Shown in pieces: positions 11,303 through 24,703 of a stretch of 64,000 bases of DNA. Within the stretch, counting starts at the first letter, position 1. Each line of letters starts with the position of its first letter. Under the pieces are notes generated by a model. That model was not told the origin of the DNA. It saw only the letters and a list, made by a program, of their open reading frames with translations, and did not search any database. The position numbers were made by a program, and so were the translations under genes. Source of the DNA: Ceratopteris richardii (taxonomy: Eukaryota > Streptophyta > Polypodiopsida > Polypodiales > Pteridaceae); assembly GCA_020310875.1 (NCBI GenBank), contig CM035435.1, forward strand, positions 65,627,836-65,691,835, in the 5' to 3' direction.

Positions 11303-14300
11303 GGCATCCTAGTGTTTTAGATTATTGGTTCAAGGATACTATATGTGTAAAACATTAAGGAAAAAAACTTAAACATATATATTTGGAAGAAGGACGAGAC
11401 ATTTTGTATAATCAATTTACGAAAAATAATCCTTACAATCATTAACTTCTTCACCATCATCATTGTTTCATTGTTTTCCCATTAAGGAAACAGATACAAA
11501 GTTTTATCTCTTCAAAAGTAGTAACTTGACCGTATACAAAATACTATTTATGTGTGCACCATGTCAAGACCAAACAAAGAAGAAACATATTCCATTTTTC
11601 AAAGACAATCCAATGAAGCTATCATTCTTACTATTTGCAATATCATATTTGAATGCTCAATGATGCCCCTTATCTTTCTTACTATTTCTGATGGAAGAAG
11701 AAGGAATACGAGCTATTAATCATGAATGAGTTTCACAAAAAAGCTCACTAAACTTCCATTTCATTCAACCTCAGCCTTTGTATTATTGAGGTAATCACAA
11801 GGCCCTAATTCAATTCTAAGCCTTTCAAAACCATTCACAAGTAAAACAACTAGTTCTAGGTGATTTTCTTCTCTTTGACCACACAAAAACGAGGGAACCC
11901 TATGCCTAGACTATGTGACTAATGGGCTAGACTATGTCTACCACCTTCTTCTCATTGGTCCATCACTAATCAACCCTTAATCTAAAAGGCCCAAGGAGGG
12001 TTCATTTTTTTCCCTAATGCAGAGACCAAGGGTTGCATGCAACATGTTGGGAGAGTGGTAAATGTAAGCATAATAAAGCTCTAAAAGAGCTCATACTTTT
12101 CATGCAATTGTTGGAATAATAAAATCAAGAAGTAGGCACATATAAGTGAAAGATCGAGGAACAAGTATTTCCAATTGTGAGACACATCACCAAATTAGGA
12201 ATCAACTCATGAAAGAATGTTCGTCCAATTTGGTACTAAATGAAAAGAATAGAATGTTATAAGAAGAAAATGGAGAAATTAAAAAGAGAAGCAAAGCAAT
12301 GGCCCAAGTTCCAAAATTGAAGAAATTCAATTTAAGAAATTTGTTGTATAAATAAAAGATGCATAACAAATTGTATGACAAAAGGATGTTCCCATATATG
12401 AAGCATTGTTTCCCAATGTATATGACACCATTTGTGCTGATCCACTTCCATCCATTGATGAATGGTCCAAAGATACTTGTATCAAGTCCATATATAGATT
12501 ATTTATTTGATTTGGTCACACTCTATAAATCATAAAAAATGACCAATTGTATGCATCTTAGAATGGTCCTATTCATTATATTAGCACAACATAAGCCTCG
12601 TTATTAAGATATATATTGAGAGAGATTCTAATTTTATGTACACTAAAGGTCAACTTGTAGACAAAGAATCCAACAAAACTTCAAATGGAGAGAAGACTCT
12701 CAAAAGAATATATGTCTTTTCAAATATTGTCTAATGCACAACTAAAATACCTTAGGTGGTAGCATCTAGTGAGTCACAAAAGATATTTCATTGCTTTCCT
12801 TTAACAAAATCAATTGAACTAGATTGATAAGAAATGACAAAATTATATTGTATTTACATCTCCATTGAGAAAAATATTATGTATGTTAGATTATGCTCAT
12901 TTTTACAAAAGTCTTTACACAAGGTGTCAAATATTGTCATCAAACTGAATTTAGAAATTACTAATATGGTCCAAGTCTAGTTCACTACATTCAAAAAGAA
13001 GCACATCAAGTTTTTTTCATATGTGGGGCTACCTTTGGAAACACATAATTTATTATTTGACTTGATGCAAACTCTTTTACTTGATTGAATTTGAGCATAT
13101 TTCATTCTGCCATGGTTTTTTCTGTTGAGATATCCATGCTCTACCCTTTTGTATCCACATATGTGCTCACTAATCCATATATCTCACATGCAATGGATCT
13201 TCTCAAAATAAACTCTCATGCAATCACACACTATAGATCATAGGATGTGGCATCATCCAAATCTCAAGGTAGCTCCATAAAAGAGATGGTATTATCATGG
13301 AAAAGCTCTTATAAATAACCATGATTGGTTGATGAATGAATGAGGCATTAGAAATAAAGAACTAATATTCATCAATGAAAAAATAGTCGTAGATAAATAA
13401 CAAGATCAATATTAAAGACATCTCATAAAATTAGTCAGCTAATTCTTATACTTTGATGCTAGAATAAGGAGAAAAATGATAAATCTAGCCTAATCATCCT
13501 ATTTAGATCAATGTCAACAACAATGAAAATCAAGAAAAAATACAACTCTGATTGAATTTTGTGTGTATCATTAGATTTTTTTTTTTTATTATTTCTTTAT
13601 GCTTTCCATGAATGATGAATGTTTGATAAGTGTGATTGTAAATGGATCAAGATAATGAACTCATGATTAATCTCAACATGGAAAATTGATTATTAGGTTT
13701 ATATAGACCTACACAACTCATAATCACATTAGTACATCACCTTTGAGTCAAAACATGGTGTATTCTTGGAAATGTTCAAATATGTACTATTGAACTTAGC
13801 TTTCTAGTAATAAAATTTTCCAAAATTTAGGTAATATTTCAAATATCCTTGTAAAACATTGTGGTTAAGGAAAACTTGTTAAATAAAATTCTAAGGGATA
13901 GATTGTTCTAGAGATGTCCATTACCTCCAAAATCTTTATCTATGTACATTTGTTTCTTCTTGATCATAATGGAAATAGATCATATTGATTTGGAATCCGA
14001 CAAGTGGATTCAATCGTTATTACTAAGTAGGATTCTTTGTTATGCTTGGAGATAGGAAATCTTGATAGTTCCATAGTTAAACTTGAAGATATATTATAAA
14101 GTGAATAGTATATAAGAAGATGCTCTCTTCTTCATTCAATTTATCTTCTCACATAGGTTCACCCCTCCATCATGAATCACCCATAAAACTTTCTCCACTT
14201 GGTAAATCTAACTCTCATAATCAATCTATTTCGTTCGAACTGTGTAGTTGAATTGGTTGACGTGGTCAACTTGACTACGCCAATTGACATACTGAACCTA

Positions 14301-14655
14301 ACTAATCTAATCAACTTAGACACACTACTCACCCTCACTCTATTGTTCAACCTAATCAAAGTGCTACGTCAACTGATTAACTTCTAAGTGACTGGTTATA
14401 GAAGCCACAATGAATCTTTCAAATAGAATTCAAACAACACTTAGGTAATAAATTATTTTTGGATCATGCTGGACACCATCTATAATTTAAACATGCATAC
14501 TTAGAATTATGAAGCATTTTTCTTATCTCTTTGCTGGAATGATCTATCCTCAATTGACTTAGGAATCTAAAAATGAATTCTTAAAGTAAAAATCAAGGAT
14601 ATAGTCAAACCTTACACTCGCCTTCCCACTATATGATCTATAAAATCTCATGCGT
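11303..14655. other. AT-rich region, no gene recognised
   Basis: 3.3 kb of AT-rich DNA with frequent stops in all frames and a poly-T run near 13577. It probably consists of old transposon DNA (perhaps the body of the Ty3-like element whose protease precedes it). I could not identify any reverse transcriptase or integrase motif. The frame at 14199-14387 is low-complexity Leu/Asn/Thr and is unlikely to be a gene. Confidence 0.5.
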
Positions 14656-14923
<268 letters not shown>

Positions 14924-14935
14924 ATGTTGTTTTAG

Positions 14936-15060
14936 CTCGATCCATGGTGTAATGGTAAAACACTTTGGCTCTAGACAATGAGGTCTAGGGTTCAAACCCT
15001 GGAGTGTGGCCTAATGTTTAACACCTAGAAAGTGGGAATAAGTAGGGACCCTAGCTGTAT
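14936..15060 (+). repeat. tRNA-Gln-like SINE head or tRNA pseudogene
   Basis: An A-box-like TGGTGTAATGG (14945-14955) and a B box GGTTCAAACCC (14989-14999) are spaced as in a pol III internal promoter. The 5' part TCCATGGTGTAATGGT matches eukaryotic tRNA-Gln/Glu style. The anticodon stem is poor and the acceptor ends do not pair, so this is not a functional tRNA. A tRNA-derived SINE fits best. It starts directly after the TA microsatellite. No matching second copy was seen in the window. Confidence 0.5.
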
Positions 15061-16330
15061 TATTTTTTCATTTAATCTTCCAAGCATAAAGAGAAGAGTA
15101 AGTCGACAATTGAACTTCCAAAAAGAAAAAAGGAAATACTCACTTTAAGGATCATCCATGTGTCATGCTAGTCTAATACTCAATCAAAGTAAGACAATAT
15201 ATATGTAGGCATTGTATTCACATTATAATTATTTTTCCCATTGCTTGTTGGAATTTTTATCTTTTAATCTTTCTTTATAACCATATATCAAAGTATATAT
15301 TGAACAAACCTCAAGCATTTAGTAGGATTTTGTGACGGCTTCCTCATTTTGAGAATATTTGAGTTTTTTGTTGTAATAATACAAGGTAAAGGAGATCTCA
15401 TTGTAGGTAAACTCTCAAAAGTATGATCAGAGTACTTATCATATGCATTATGAATTAATTTATGTATCAAAATCTCTTCAAAGTTTGATCCTAATTCATA
15501 AATATATGAAAATATTAATTATCACACACAAATGTCAAGCATAGAAATAATATATCATCCTAAGTTTGAAGAGTTCTCTATCACCCCCAATAAGCTATTC
15601 AAGAAAGAGGAAAGGATGGAACCACTCATCAAGACTAGTAAAGTATTATAATACCCTATCAAAGAGGAAATCGTAGATTTTATCATGGCCATAGTAGAGA
15701 ATGTTATACAATCATATCTTTTCTAGATTTGGATTTCCTTAAGAAATTACAAATCATCAAGGCATTCACTTCATGAATCTTTTTTCTGAAAGCTCATTTA
15801 CTAGTCATGAAATATTTAAACAATATTATGTGCATGTACCATGAGCCCAAGGGAATATGTAGAGGAAAAATAAGGTTCTTATTACTACTACACAAGACTT
15901 TCCAAGATCATGCTATTACATGACCACATTCAATGATTGGTCTTGTTTGATCACACTAAACTTTGAGGAAATAAATTTCTACAAAAACTTCCTTACATTG
16001 AAAACCTTTGGAGGATTAAGGCTTGCGGGTCTCAAACCCTCATTCTCTCATTAATTTTCTTCTTATACATAAGTTCCCTCTCAAGCATTAAATGATTCAT
16101 GATAGTATATTAAGGAAAACACATTTAAAAACAGGGATAGATAATGAAGAGGACATTGTATATAATGACAGTCAAACTTCATTATACCTAAATCATATGA
16201 AGATTTCATGTTTTTGGTAATTAATAAAAACAAAGGGAAAAGAAAAAATGAATGACAGGAGGTTTTAGGAGCGACGACATACCTAGTGGACATACACAAT
16301 CAGCCAGATTAGAACAATAGTAATGCAAGA
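15061..16330. other. Unassigned AT-rich region
   Basis: No coding, RNA or terminal-repeat signal recognised. Stops are frequent in all frames. Confidence 0.5.
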
Positions 16331-16334
16331 ATAG

Positions 16335-16401
16335 TGTAACCTTAATTCCTTTGCAACCTATTTTGAAAGTAACCTTAATTCCTTTGCACCCTATTTTGAA
16401 G
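16335..16401. repeat. 34-bp tandem duplication
   Basis: The word GTAACCTTAATTCCTTTGCA followed by CCTATTTTGAA occurs twice in direct succession, with one substitution. Confidence 0.9.
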
Positions 16402-16424
16402 ACAGATGACAGATTAGGGTTTCG

Positions 16425-16646
16425 TTAGAGTTGAAGGAGTAGAGGAGCTCTGAACGCCACTCTATTGGTCAATGCTTGTACCTTCTCAAGTCCATCGATA
16501 TCCTCATCGTATGCCCATGGTTTTCTAATTCTGCATATAGCTGAGGAAAGGGAGGATGCAAAGACATTGTTGAATAATCTTCCTACCTTGCTTCCCAACA
16601 GCCTAGTCTGATTAACCTTCTTTGTAATGCCATCTACACTTTGCAA
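16425..16646 (-). other. Unidentified minus-strand open frame
   Basis: A 73-codon frame of ordinary amino-acid composition with a clear block RIRKPWAYDEDIDGLEKVQA. I do not recognise the family. It could be an exon or a retrogene scrap; sequence just beyond its 3' end on the minus strand contains AAACCCTAAT. No splice-site pattern was convincing. Confidence 0.25.
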
Positions 16647-16654
16647 GATCTACC

Positions 16655-16785
16655 CCTGGTCCGTGGGATTTGGGGGGTCCCGTGGGCACTAGTTCCCTTC
16701 ACTTGTACTTTATTTTTCTATTTCATTAATTCAAGTCTGGGAGAGTAGGCTAAGGCCGAACTTCCTTTATACTAAAAAAAAAAAA
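16655..16785 (+). mobile_element. Probable LINE 3' end with poly-A
   Basis: A G/C-richer segment (CCGTGGGATTTGGGGGGTCC) is followed by GAGTAGGCTAAGGCCGAACT, TCCTTTATACT and then twelve A residues. This is the usual look of a plant L1-type 3' untranslated tail with poly-A. No reading frame is left. Confidence 0.45.
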
Positions 16786-17560
16786 GCCTGGTCTGATGAT
16801 TGCGACTGGTGACTGTATTTCGTTAATATTAACTTCTGGCAAATGACGATCAGGCCATTATTCCATATCTTTCAAACCAACTTTGGCAAACCTCCCAAAG
16901 AGTGGTCGATAAGAAATCCCGAGTCTTTCTAGGTAGAAGGAATCATGATTGTAATAAACCCACCCCCCTTTAAACAGCACAAAGTACTCATTTCAAAACA
17001 ACAAGTTGACAAGCAAATGAGTCCCCCATGACAGGTTCTAGATCTTCTTTGTAATTCTCTTAAACTTTCTCGTAAGTTTTTACTTTTTGATGATTTAAAG
17101 CGTGCTTTTCCAAAGAAGAAAACAAAATCCATGCTTCAACTGATTGAACTAGACTAGAGAATGCAATGTGATTCCACTAGTCTGATGGTATGCCCAAGCC
17201 AAATAGATTAACAATGCAGTATACCATTAAGTGGGCTGGTAAAAATCGTTATCGTTGGCTTACATAATGAGGACATAACCCTTTTTTTTAAGAGGAAGTC
17301 CAGCCAATCCTAGTCTTCCTTGCATGAGTTAATTGAAAAAAACAATTGTACAAGTGAAGGGGCATAGTGCTCATGGGGCCCCCCTTATCTCATCAAAGCA
17401 AGGGTTGCATGGCCCAAAGGTGATTGATAGCCTAAAGGCTGTAAGTAATCTAGACTTGAGAGCTGGCAAGACAACCAAAACAACTAATGGTTATAGGCTC
17501 ATTAGTAAGAGTTACAAAGGAGGTTAATAACCTTTTTGTCCCTCTCATGGGGAGCCCATT
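16786..17560. other. Unassigned sequence between LINE fragments
   Basis: May include 3' untranslated DNA of the minus-strand LINE that follows. A short plus frame at 17333-17527 has no recognised motif. Confidence 0.35.
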
Positions 17561-17569
17561 TGCTTTGGA

Positions 17570-18080
17570 TCTTGTTGTTCTCAAGGACAAACACCCTCTA
17601 GTGTATGAAGCGAGGGGACATCTTACAATTACAAATTCTTCTCATTAGTAGGCTAAGGGATTTTTCAATTAAACATTCTTTCTGAGGGTTATCAAAGTTG
17701 GTCATGCATCTTTCTTTTCATATCTTCCAAAGATCTTCTCATCTAATCACATTGCACAAGGCAACAAAGAAACCAATCACTTCTCCAAATAAAGCCTATT
17801 TTTGGTCTTCTTGACTCTGTAAAGCCAAAAGCCTCCCCATGGCCTGCCAAACCAAACAACTTCTTAGGCATGGAAAGAAGACATGGCCCAATTCTCCTTT
17901 ACCATTGAGACATCGATTGCACCACAGAGGGGCCCCACAAATTTTGTTAGTTTTAACATTTAGTCCAAATTCTCCTATGGAGAATTCGCCACATTAGAAC
18001 CACTTTTTTGTTCTCTATGAGGGGATGCCACAAGGCCAAAACCTTTACACATCATCTTTTATGATAGATCAAAAACTTTT
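17570..18080 (-). pseudogene. LINE reverse-transcriptase C-terminal zinc domain (zf-RVT) remnant
   Basis: The minus strand around 17960-17800 reads ICGAPLWCNRCLNGKGELGH and continues VFFPCLRSCLVW. This is the C..C....E...H....C.....W pattern of the zf-RVT domain that follows the reverse transcriptase in plant L1-like elements. The frame carries stops and no RT core is present, so this is a fragment only. It is not related by eye to the (CT)n-associated LINEs at 45-64 kb. Confidence 0.65.
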
Positions 18081-18339
18081 GAAGTTGGACTATAGAACCG
18101 AAAACCGTCCATTATTCTCCAAACTTATAGATGGTTCAGAAATGTCCACAGCGCCACTTTCATGAAATATATAAATGATTAACCATTTAATTGTTGCTAA
18201 TTTCAATCACAATCACCGTGAAATATGATTTGCATGTAATTTTGTATGTAGATGGACATAACGTAAAAACCATTTAGGATTAACAAAATTGTAATCTTAC
18301 ATAAAAGGATAAAAAATCATGATTATGCAAACATTTCTT
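18081..18339. other. No feature seen
   Basis: AT-rich flank between a LINE fragment and copia-3. Confidence 0.4.
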
Positions 18340-21300
18340 GTCCTACTACACTTCCCACTGCACATATTGTTGAGCAACTTCGTTGGATGGCAGAGACACA
18401 CAAGCACATGCATTGATACCTTTGTTTATCAAATGTGCCATTGTATCTTACATTCTCTCATCTAAAACAGCCAAATATGCTTTTGAGGATTTAATCTCTA
18501 TTTTTCTACAAAAAGATCAATTTAAACAAAACAAGTCAATTATGCATATCGCATATCAATATTTCTTAAGTAATTAGAAGGGAAAAGATAAATGGATCTA
18601 CTAATAAGCAAAAATTGTATAATGCTACACAATATTGATGACAAGAAAACAAAGAAGAAAAAACAATTTTCTAAGTATTATAAGAAAAATAGGTATATCA
18701 TTAAGAGTTGTCCTACATTAGCTATAAGAAAGGAAGAAAAGAAAGAGGTTGGAATGGTTGTTGCAAAGGCTTATATACCTAAAATTGAATATGATAACCT
18801 TGTTCAGAATGAAGAATGGCCATTTATTACTCATTGTAGTTATGACCATTCATTGATGAATTTTTTAGGCATGCATAATTTTATCCATTGAAAGCAAAGT
18901 CCGATTTGTTTATGTGCTATAAACAATTCTTGGTGTAACTAAAAATATGTCATCATGTACAATAGGCATCCTCTGTTTTGATCAAGGGGAGGAGAATATG
19001 TCTTCTAAGTTTAATGTGCTTTTGATTGAATGTGGATAAAACATTAGTGTACAGTGTTGTATAAACCTCAAGAAAATGAATTTACTAAGAGGAAGAACAT
19101 GTCTTGCATGGAAATGAAAGGTGTATGGTCAAAAGTCAAACTTTACCATGTAGCTTTTGGCTCGAGGCTTGTATGTATGCAACATATATACTTAGCATGT
19201 GTTACATCAATGCATTGTAGTCTATCACTACATATAAGGCTTGGCATAGTTGCAAGCTATCCATGCACATTTGTGTGTTTTTGGTTGCTTGACATATGCA
19301 TTAGCCTCTAGATAACAATGCATAAAATTGTATGATAATACTATTAAATGTGTTTTTACTTGTTTTGTATTCTAAAAGCAAAGGCTATCGTCTATACCAT
19401 CCACATAATAAATGCATTCTAATTAGTCGTTACATCTTTGTGGAAGATGCAATTCAACCCTTACTTTGATGTACCAAGGAGATATCATTTGATTCAAAGA
19501 ACATGTATGATACTATGCTACCTCTTTTTCTAGGTGCATAGTCAAATGATACTCCTTGTGAGGAAATTTCTCAATATTCACAAGTTTCAAATGATGATGG
19601 AAATCATTATATTTTTTATGCAAATCTACATGATGCCCTTATTGATGAGAGAGTTGATATTGAAGATAGAAAAACTATGCCTCAATGGTTGGTGCAGACT
19701 TTGACAGAGAGCAAGTTAGATCCACATTTTTCATATTGCACTCATTCAAGCTCTGATAATGCTTCTTTTACATCACATTCTTATGCAATGGTTATATTTT
19801 GTCTCTGTGATGAGAATGATTCTTTTTTTTTGAAGCACAAAACTGAGAAAAATGACTAGTTGTTACATAATCAAAATTCAATGCCATTATAAAGAATGGT
19901 ACTTGGTCTTTATGTGACTTACCTCTTGAAAAAAAGGTCAACAATATTAAATGGGTAAACAAATTGAAATGTAAGCCTAATGGAACAATTGATAAATATA
20001 AGGCTAAGCTTGTTTCCAAAGGTTATGCTCAAGAGAAAGGCACTAATTTTGATGAGACCTTTCCTCCCACATGTCGAACAACAATCATTTGTGGCATACA
20101 TGCATTTACAACTCATTATATTTGGAACATATATCAGTTGGACATTGAAATTGCATTTTTAAATGGTGATTTACATGAAGAAGTGTATGTATTCAAACCC
20201 CGTGGTTTTGAGCAAAAAGTGCACGAAAATAAAATATGCAAGATGAGAAGCATGGTATAGAGAGAAAGAAGCACCACATGGTTGGTATAAAAGATGCATG
20301 CTTACTTGTTAGCATAGGAATTTGAGAACACTGCAACAAAGAGAACTTTATAAGTTAAGCATGCAAATGATGTACTTCTCCTCATTGTTATATATGTTGA
20401 TGATGTGCTACTAATTGGTCCTAACGAGAAGCATGTTGTTGTGTTTAAGACTAATTTGCATACTTCTTCTTAGATGTCAAATGTGGGGTTCTTGCATCAA
20501 TCTTTGGGCATTCTGATTATGCAAGTTGATGGGATAATAGCATTATGTCAAACAGAATACATTGATATATTATTGCACCATTTCAGCCTTGAAGATTGCA
20601 AGCCTATTGCCACTCCCATGAAGACAAGTTTACGATTGAGTTTTCATGATACTTGAAATGCATTTGTTGTTGCTCTATTTTTGGATGCCTAATGTTGTAC
20701 ACTATTATCAAACTAATGTCATGTTTTAGCCTTGACAATTGCAAATCTATTTCGATGCCCATGGAGACAGGTTTACAATTGCATCTTCATGATGTTGAAG
20801 ATGCATTTGATGTTGTTCTCTATCAGCAAACACTTAGATGCATTTTATATTGTTCTCTATCAACAACTTGTTGGATATTTGATTTACTTACGCATAATCT
20901 AGCATGACGCTCAACTTATTATCTTTCAAATGAGCAAGTTTATGCATAGCCTAGATGTCAAACATTGAAAGGAGACTAAGTGCATCTTTTGCTACTTGAG
21001 TGGTATCTAGCTCCTCCAATTGCTTTATCAAAAGGGAGGATCCTTACTTCCAAATTTACAGGTTTTTTCTTACTTATATTTGGCTAGTTTCTATGAAACT
21101 TGTGTGCCAACAAGTGGTTTTGCTTCATGCTTGGTAGCTCATGCACATCTTGATTGAGCAAAAACCTACTATGACCACTTCTAATTGTGAGGCTATAGGA
21201 AAGTTTCACCAACTACTGCCGAGTATGTGTGGCTCAAATATATTTTGCCTAATTTGGGTGTTGATCAATCTTCTACTACTACCATCTTTACTAACAGATT

Positions 21301-21587
21301 GCATTGCTAATTTTGAAGAACCCTATGTTTCATGCTTGCACAAAGCACAATGATGTGCAATATCATAATGTTATAGAAAGACTCTATGTTAGAGGGATGA
21401 GCTTGACTTACGTGCCCGCATAGGATAATGTTGTAGACCTTTTCACAAAGGCTTTACCTAGGGAGAAGCTGCAAGCTTTTCACAAAGCTTTGAGCTTACT
21501 TACTTTTGTGGATTGATTTCATTCCACATAATTTGACACTTCATTATACATGAAAATCAACTCTTTATTCATTGCATGACTCTCGAA
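18340..21587 (+). pseudogene. copia-3 internal region (gag to RNase H), 5' LTR missing
   Basis: Same family as copia-1, opposite orientation. Order on the plus strand: gag (18383-18560, WMAETHKHMH-like frame after VEQL); decayed zinc knuckle 18640-18720 (only the last Cys of CCHC kept); integrase pieces 18900-19300 (KPQENEFTKRKN); integrase C-terminus 19370-19690; RVT_2 N-terminal half 19860-20260 (KWVNKLKCKPNGTIDKYKAK, LDIEIAFLNGDLHEEVYVF); the catalytic block IYVDDVLLIG at about 20390-20420; thumb/connection 20470-20900; RNase H 21070-21515 (ending in DNVVDLFTKALPREK). Unlike copia-1 it keeps YVDD. Many stops and frameshifts. The CKPIATPM segment is duplicated inside it (20586-20680 and 20725-20830). 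Confidence 0.85.
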
Positions 21588-21621
21588 GGGGAAGAGGGAG
21601 GGGGAGGGGGGAAAGAGGACT
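21588..21621 (+). promoter_or_regulatory. copia-3 polypurine tract
   Basis: A 30-nt run of A and G ending GGGGGGAAAGAGGAC directly before the LTR start TGTTGATAT. Confidence 0.8.
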
Positions 21622-21845
21622 TGTTGATATATTTTGATAGTGATGTGTGTGAACACATGTAGGACCTCTAGTTCACCCTTTTTAAGAGGTTTTTTTCCCC
21701 TGACTTGTATATATGCCTATTACCTTAACAGACTACTTATCTTTGTACATTCACTTAGTAATACACTCATTGCTATGCTCCAAGCTTTTTTCCTCTCATG
21801 CTATTTGTGTGCTTCCATAGTCTTTGAAGTCCATCAAAGTTGACA
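21622..21845 (+). repeat. copia-3 3' LTR
   Basis: Starts TGTTGATATATTTTG and ends AAGTTGACA. It is alignable over its length with the reverse complement of the copia-1 LTR (shared ACTTATCTTTGTACATTC and GTGCTTCCATAG words) and with the second copy at 24247-24484. Confidence 0.88.
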
Positions 21846-24246
21846 TGTCTTTTGTAAAAATAATATTTAAGTGACAAGGATTTTTGGCCATGGTGTTATG
21901 TTAATGATCAATCGAGGGTTCACTTCTAACTCGCATAATGATGGTGCATAGCATTAAGTACATTGTTTATGACTACAAACAGCATACCAAATTCATTGGC
22001 ACATGAGGAATGTGCTATATTGTTCAATTTGCAGATCTATGATAAATAATAATACAAGGTAAGTGTTGTATTGCATGAACCTGAGATTTATGCAGCATCT
22101 TGAGGCATCCATTACAGTTGATGTAGCACTTGCAACATATTTGACAAAATAAAATAATGTCACATAATCCGCAAATTTTATTTTTTATGAGAAAATTAAT
22201 CCCTCAACATGTGGAAATGAGCATAAAGTGTCAAAGCATTTGCTTGAAGAAAATATAACTTGAGATCCTCCGCAAATATGAATGGGAAAATCATGTAAGT
22301 TAGTGAGTTTTCCGTTGTCTAGTACACATGATTGATGTGTAAGGAAGAGAAAACAAGAACCTTGTGACATTCTGAGAACTTTGATTCAGTAATGAAATTC
22401 GTAAAAGAGTACATTATCCCAAAATTCATTCCTCGAAAAAAGTCCCATATAATTTTGAAAAATCTTGGTAACATTCAATTAATATGTCTTGTAAATGCAA
22501 GCATTGCATGTAATTAAACAGAAGCATTCAAGCTAACACTGAAGAAAATCAACTGTTCTGTTGAACATGACTAGTCCAACCATGCTTGTGAACAACTTTT
22601 TGAAAATCCCATTAGCCTGATAGAATATAATCAATGTTCACATGTAATCTGACTCAAATGCAGTTATTGCAATCTTTTTAGGCTACCTTCATGTTGCTAG
22701 AGTAAATGCGAGCAACAACAAAGCAACCTCACCCCCTTTTCTAAACACTTCTTAATTTCAAAATATTATCTGGATACAAACAAAATAAACTTCTTCTCGT
22801 GTACTCATTGCTTATTTCCCCATAAAAATTACCAAACCCAAACATACCCCATCACGCGAAGATACCTATGTTAGTCTAGATAGAAACAAAACACCATTAA
22901 AACATCATTGAAAATTTAATTATATGAAATCATATTTCATACAAATGATAGCTCAAATTCCATATTTGTAATTCATTGTATTCAATTCTCTAGTTCTATA
23001 TTGCACTCTCGTAAGCCCAATCCATTTACATGCAAGAACGCTGAGCCAAAACTTTGATTAACTCAACATATAAGCAACAAGGAGATATGTGAAATTATTT
23101 TAGTTCACAATAATCAGATAACAAGCCACACCTGACATTGATTATATGGACTGAATATCTTATGCGAAACACCATAAACATCAAATTTTAAAATCCCTTT
23201 CAAACATCATCTATTAAGATTGCAAGCCTACTACCACTCCCATGAAGACAAGTTTACGATTGAGTTTTCATGATGCTAGAAAAGCATTTGATGTTGTTCT
23301 ATTTTTGGATGCCTAATGTTGTAGACGATCATCAAACTAATGTCACGTTTTGGCCTTTACAATTGCAGATCTATTTTAAAGCCCATGGAGACAGGTTTAC
23401 AATTGCGTCTTCATGATGTTGAAGATCCATTCGATGTTGTTCTATATCAACAAACGCTTAGATGCATTTTATATTGTTCTCTATCAACAATTTGTTGGAT
23501 GTTTGATTTACTCTTACGCATAATCTAGCATGATGTTCAACTTATTGTCTTTCAAGTGAGCAAGTTTATGCATAGCCTAGATGTCAAGCATTGAAAGGAG
23601 ACTAAGTGCATCTTTTGCTACTTGAGTGGTATCCGGCTACTTCAACTGTTTTATCAAAAGGGTTCCTTACTACCAAACTTACAGGTTTTTTCTTACTTAG
23701 ATTTGGCTAGTTGCTTTGAAACTCATGTACCAACAAGTGGTTTTTCCTTCATGCTTGGTAGCTTATGCACATCTTGATTGAGCAAGAAACCTACTCTAAC
23801 CACCTCTAACTGTGAAGCTATAGGAAAGTTTCACCAACTACTACTGAGTATGTGTGGCTCAAATATATTTTGCCTAATTTGGGTGCTGATCAATCTTCTA
23901 CTACTACCATCTTTACTAAGAGATCGCATTGGTAATTGTGAAGAACCCTAAGTTTCATGCTCACACAAAGCACAATGAGATGCAATATCATTATGTTATA
24001 GAAAGACTCTATGTTAGAGGGATGAGTTTGACTTACATGCCCGCATAGGATAATGTTGTAGACCTTTTCACAAAGGCTTTACCTCGGGAGAAGCTGGAAG
24101 TTTTTCGCAAAGCTTTGAGCTTACTTACTTTTGTGGATTGATTTCATTCCACATAATTTGACACTTCATTATACATGAGAATCAACTCTTTATTCATTGC
24201 ATGACACTCAAAGGGGAAGAGGGAGGGGGAGGGGGGAAAGAGGACT

Positions 24247-24484
24247 TGTTGATATATTTTGATATTGATGCATGTGAACACACTTGGGACCCCCAGTTCA
24301 CCCTTTTTAAGAGGTTTCTCCCCCCCCCCCCCCCCCCCCCCACTTGTATATATGCCTATTATCCTAACAGACTACTTATCTTTGTACATTCACTTAGTAG
24401 TACACTCAATGCTATGCTCCAAGCATTTTTTCCCTCATACTATTTGTGTGCTTCCATAGTCTTTGAAGTCCATCAAAGTTGACA
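24247..24484 (+). repeat. copia-3 3' LTR, duplicated copy with poly-C expansion
   Basis: Same LTR as 21622-21845. The TTTTTTTCCCC of copy 1 is replaced by a run of 22 C residues at 24320-24341. Confidence 0.88.
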
Positions 24485-24698
24485 TGTCTTTTGTAAAAAT
24501 AATATTTAAGTGACAATGATTTTTTGCCATGGTGTTATGTCAATGATCAGTCGAGGCTTCACTTCTAACTGGCATAATGATGGTGCACAGCATTAAGTAC
24601 ATTGTTTATGACTACAAATAGCATAACAAATTCATTGGCACATGAGGAATGTGCTATACTGTTCAAATTTTAGGTCTATGATAAATAATAATACAAGG

Positions 24699-24703
24699 CA
24701 AGT
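24699..24703. repeat. Chromovirus target-site duplication (left)
   Basis: CAAGT, repeated at 29974-29978. The uninterrupted copy of this site is present in duplication copy 1 (AAGGTAAGTGTTG near 22055; it differs by one base), which confirms the insertion point. Confidence 0.9.

Larger units (their letters stand above)
20592..23215. repeat. 2.6 kb tandem duplication, copy 1
   Basis: Begins AAGATTGCAAGCCTA inside copia-3 RT/RNase H, includes the 3' LTR and about 1.37 kb of non-element flank, and ends at CATCATCTATTAAG. Copy 2 starts at once with the same AAGATTGCAAGCCTA word at 23216. Because unrelated flank is duplicated together with the element end, this is a segmental tandem duplication and not a second insertion. 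Confidence 0.88.
23216..24703. repeat. 2.6 kb tandem duplication, copy 2, left part
   Basis: Collinear with 20592-22050. It contains RNase H fragments of copia-3 (CLYQQTLRC-type frames; DNVVDLFTKALPREK near 24050), polypurine tract, LTR (24247-24484) and the first 220 bp of the flank. It is interrupted at 24703 by the chromovirus. Confidence 0.88.

Noticed and set aside
11463..11663. Small plus-strand frame after the retropepsin
   Set aside because: No motif of a reverse transcriptase or RNase H. Composition is that of random AT-rich DNA.
14936..15010. Functional tRNA-Gln gene
   Set aside because: Acceptor stem does not pair and the anticodon stem is broken. Only the internal promoter boxes are good.
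23340..24484. A second independent copia insertion
   Set aside because: The flanking DNA on the right is duplicated as well, so it is part of a segmental tandem duplication.
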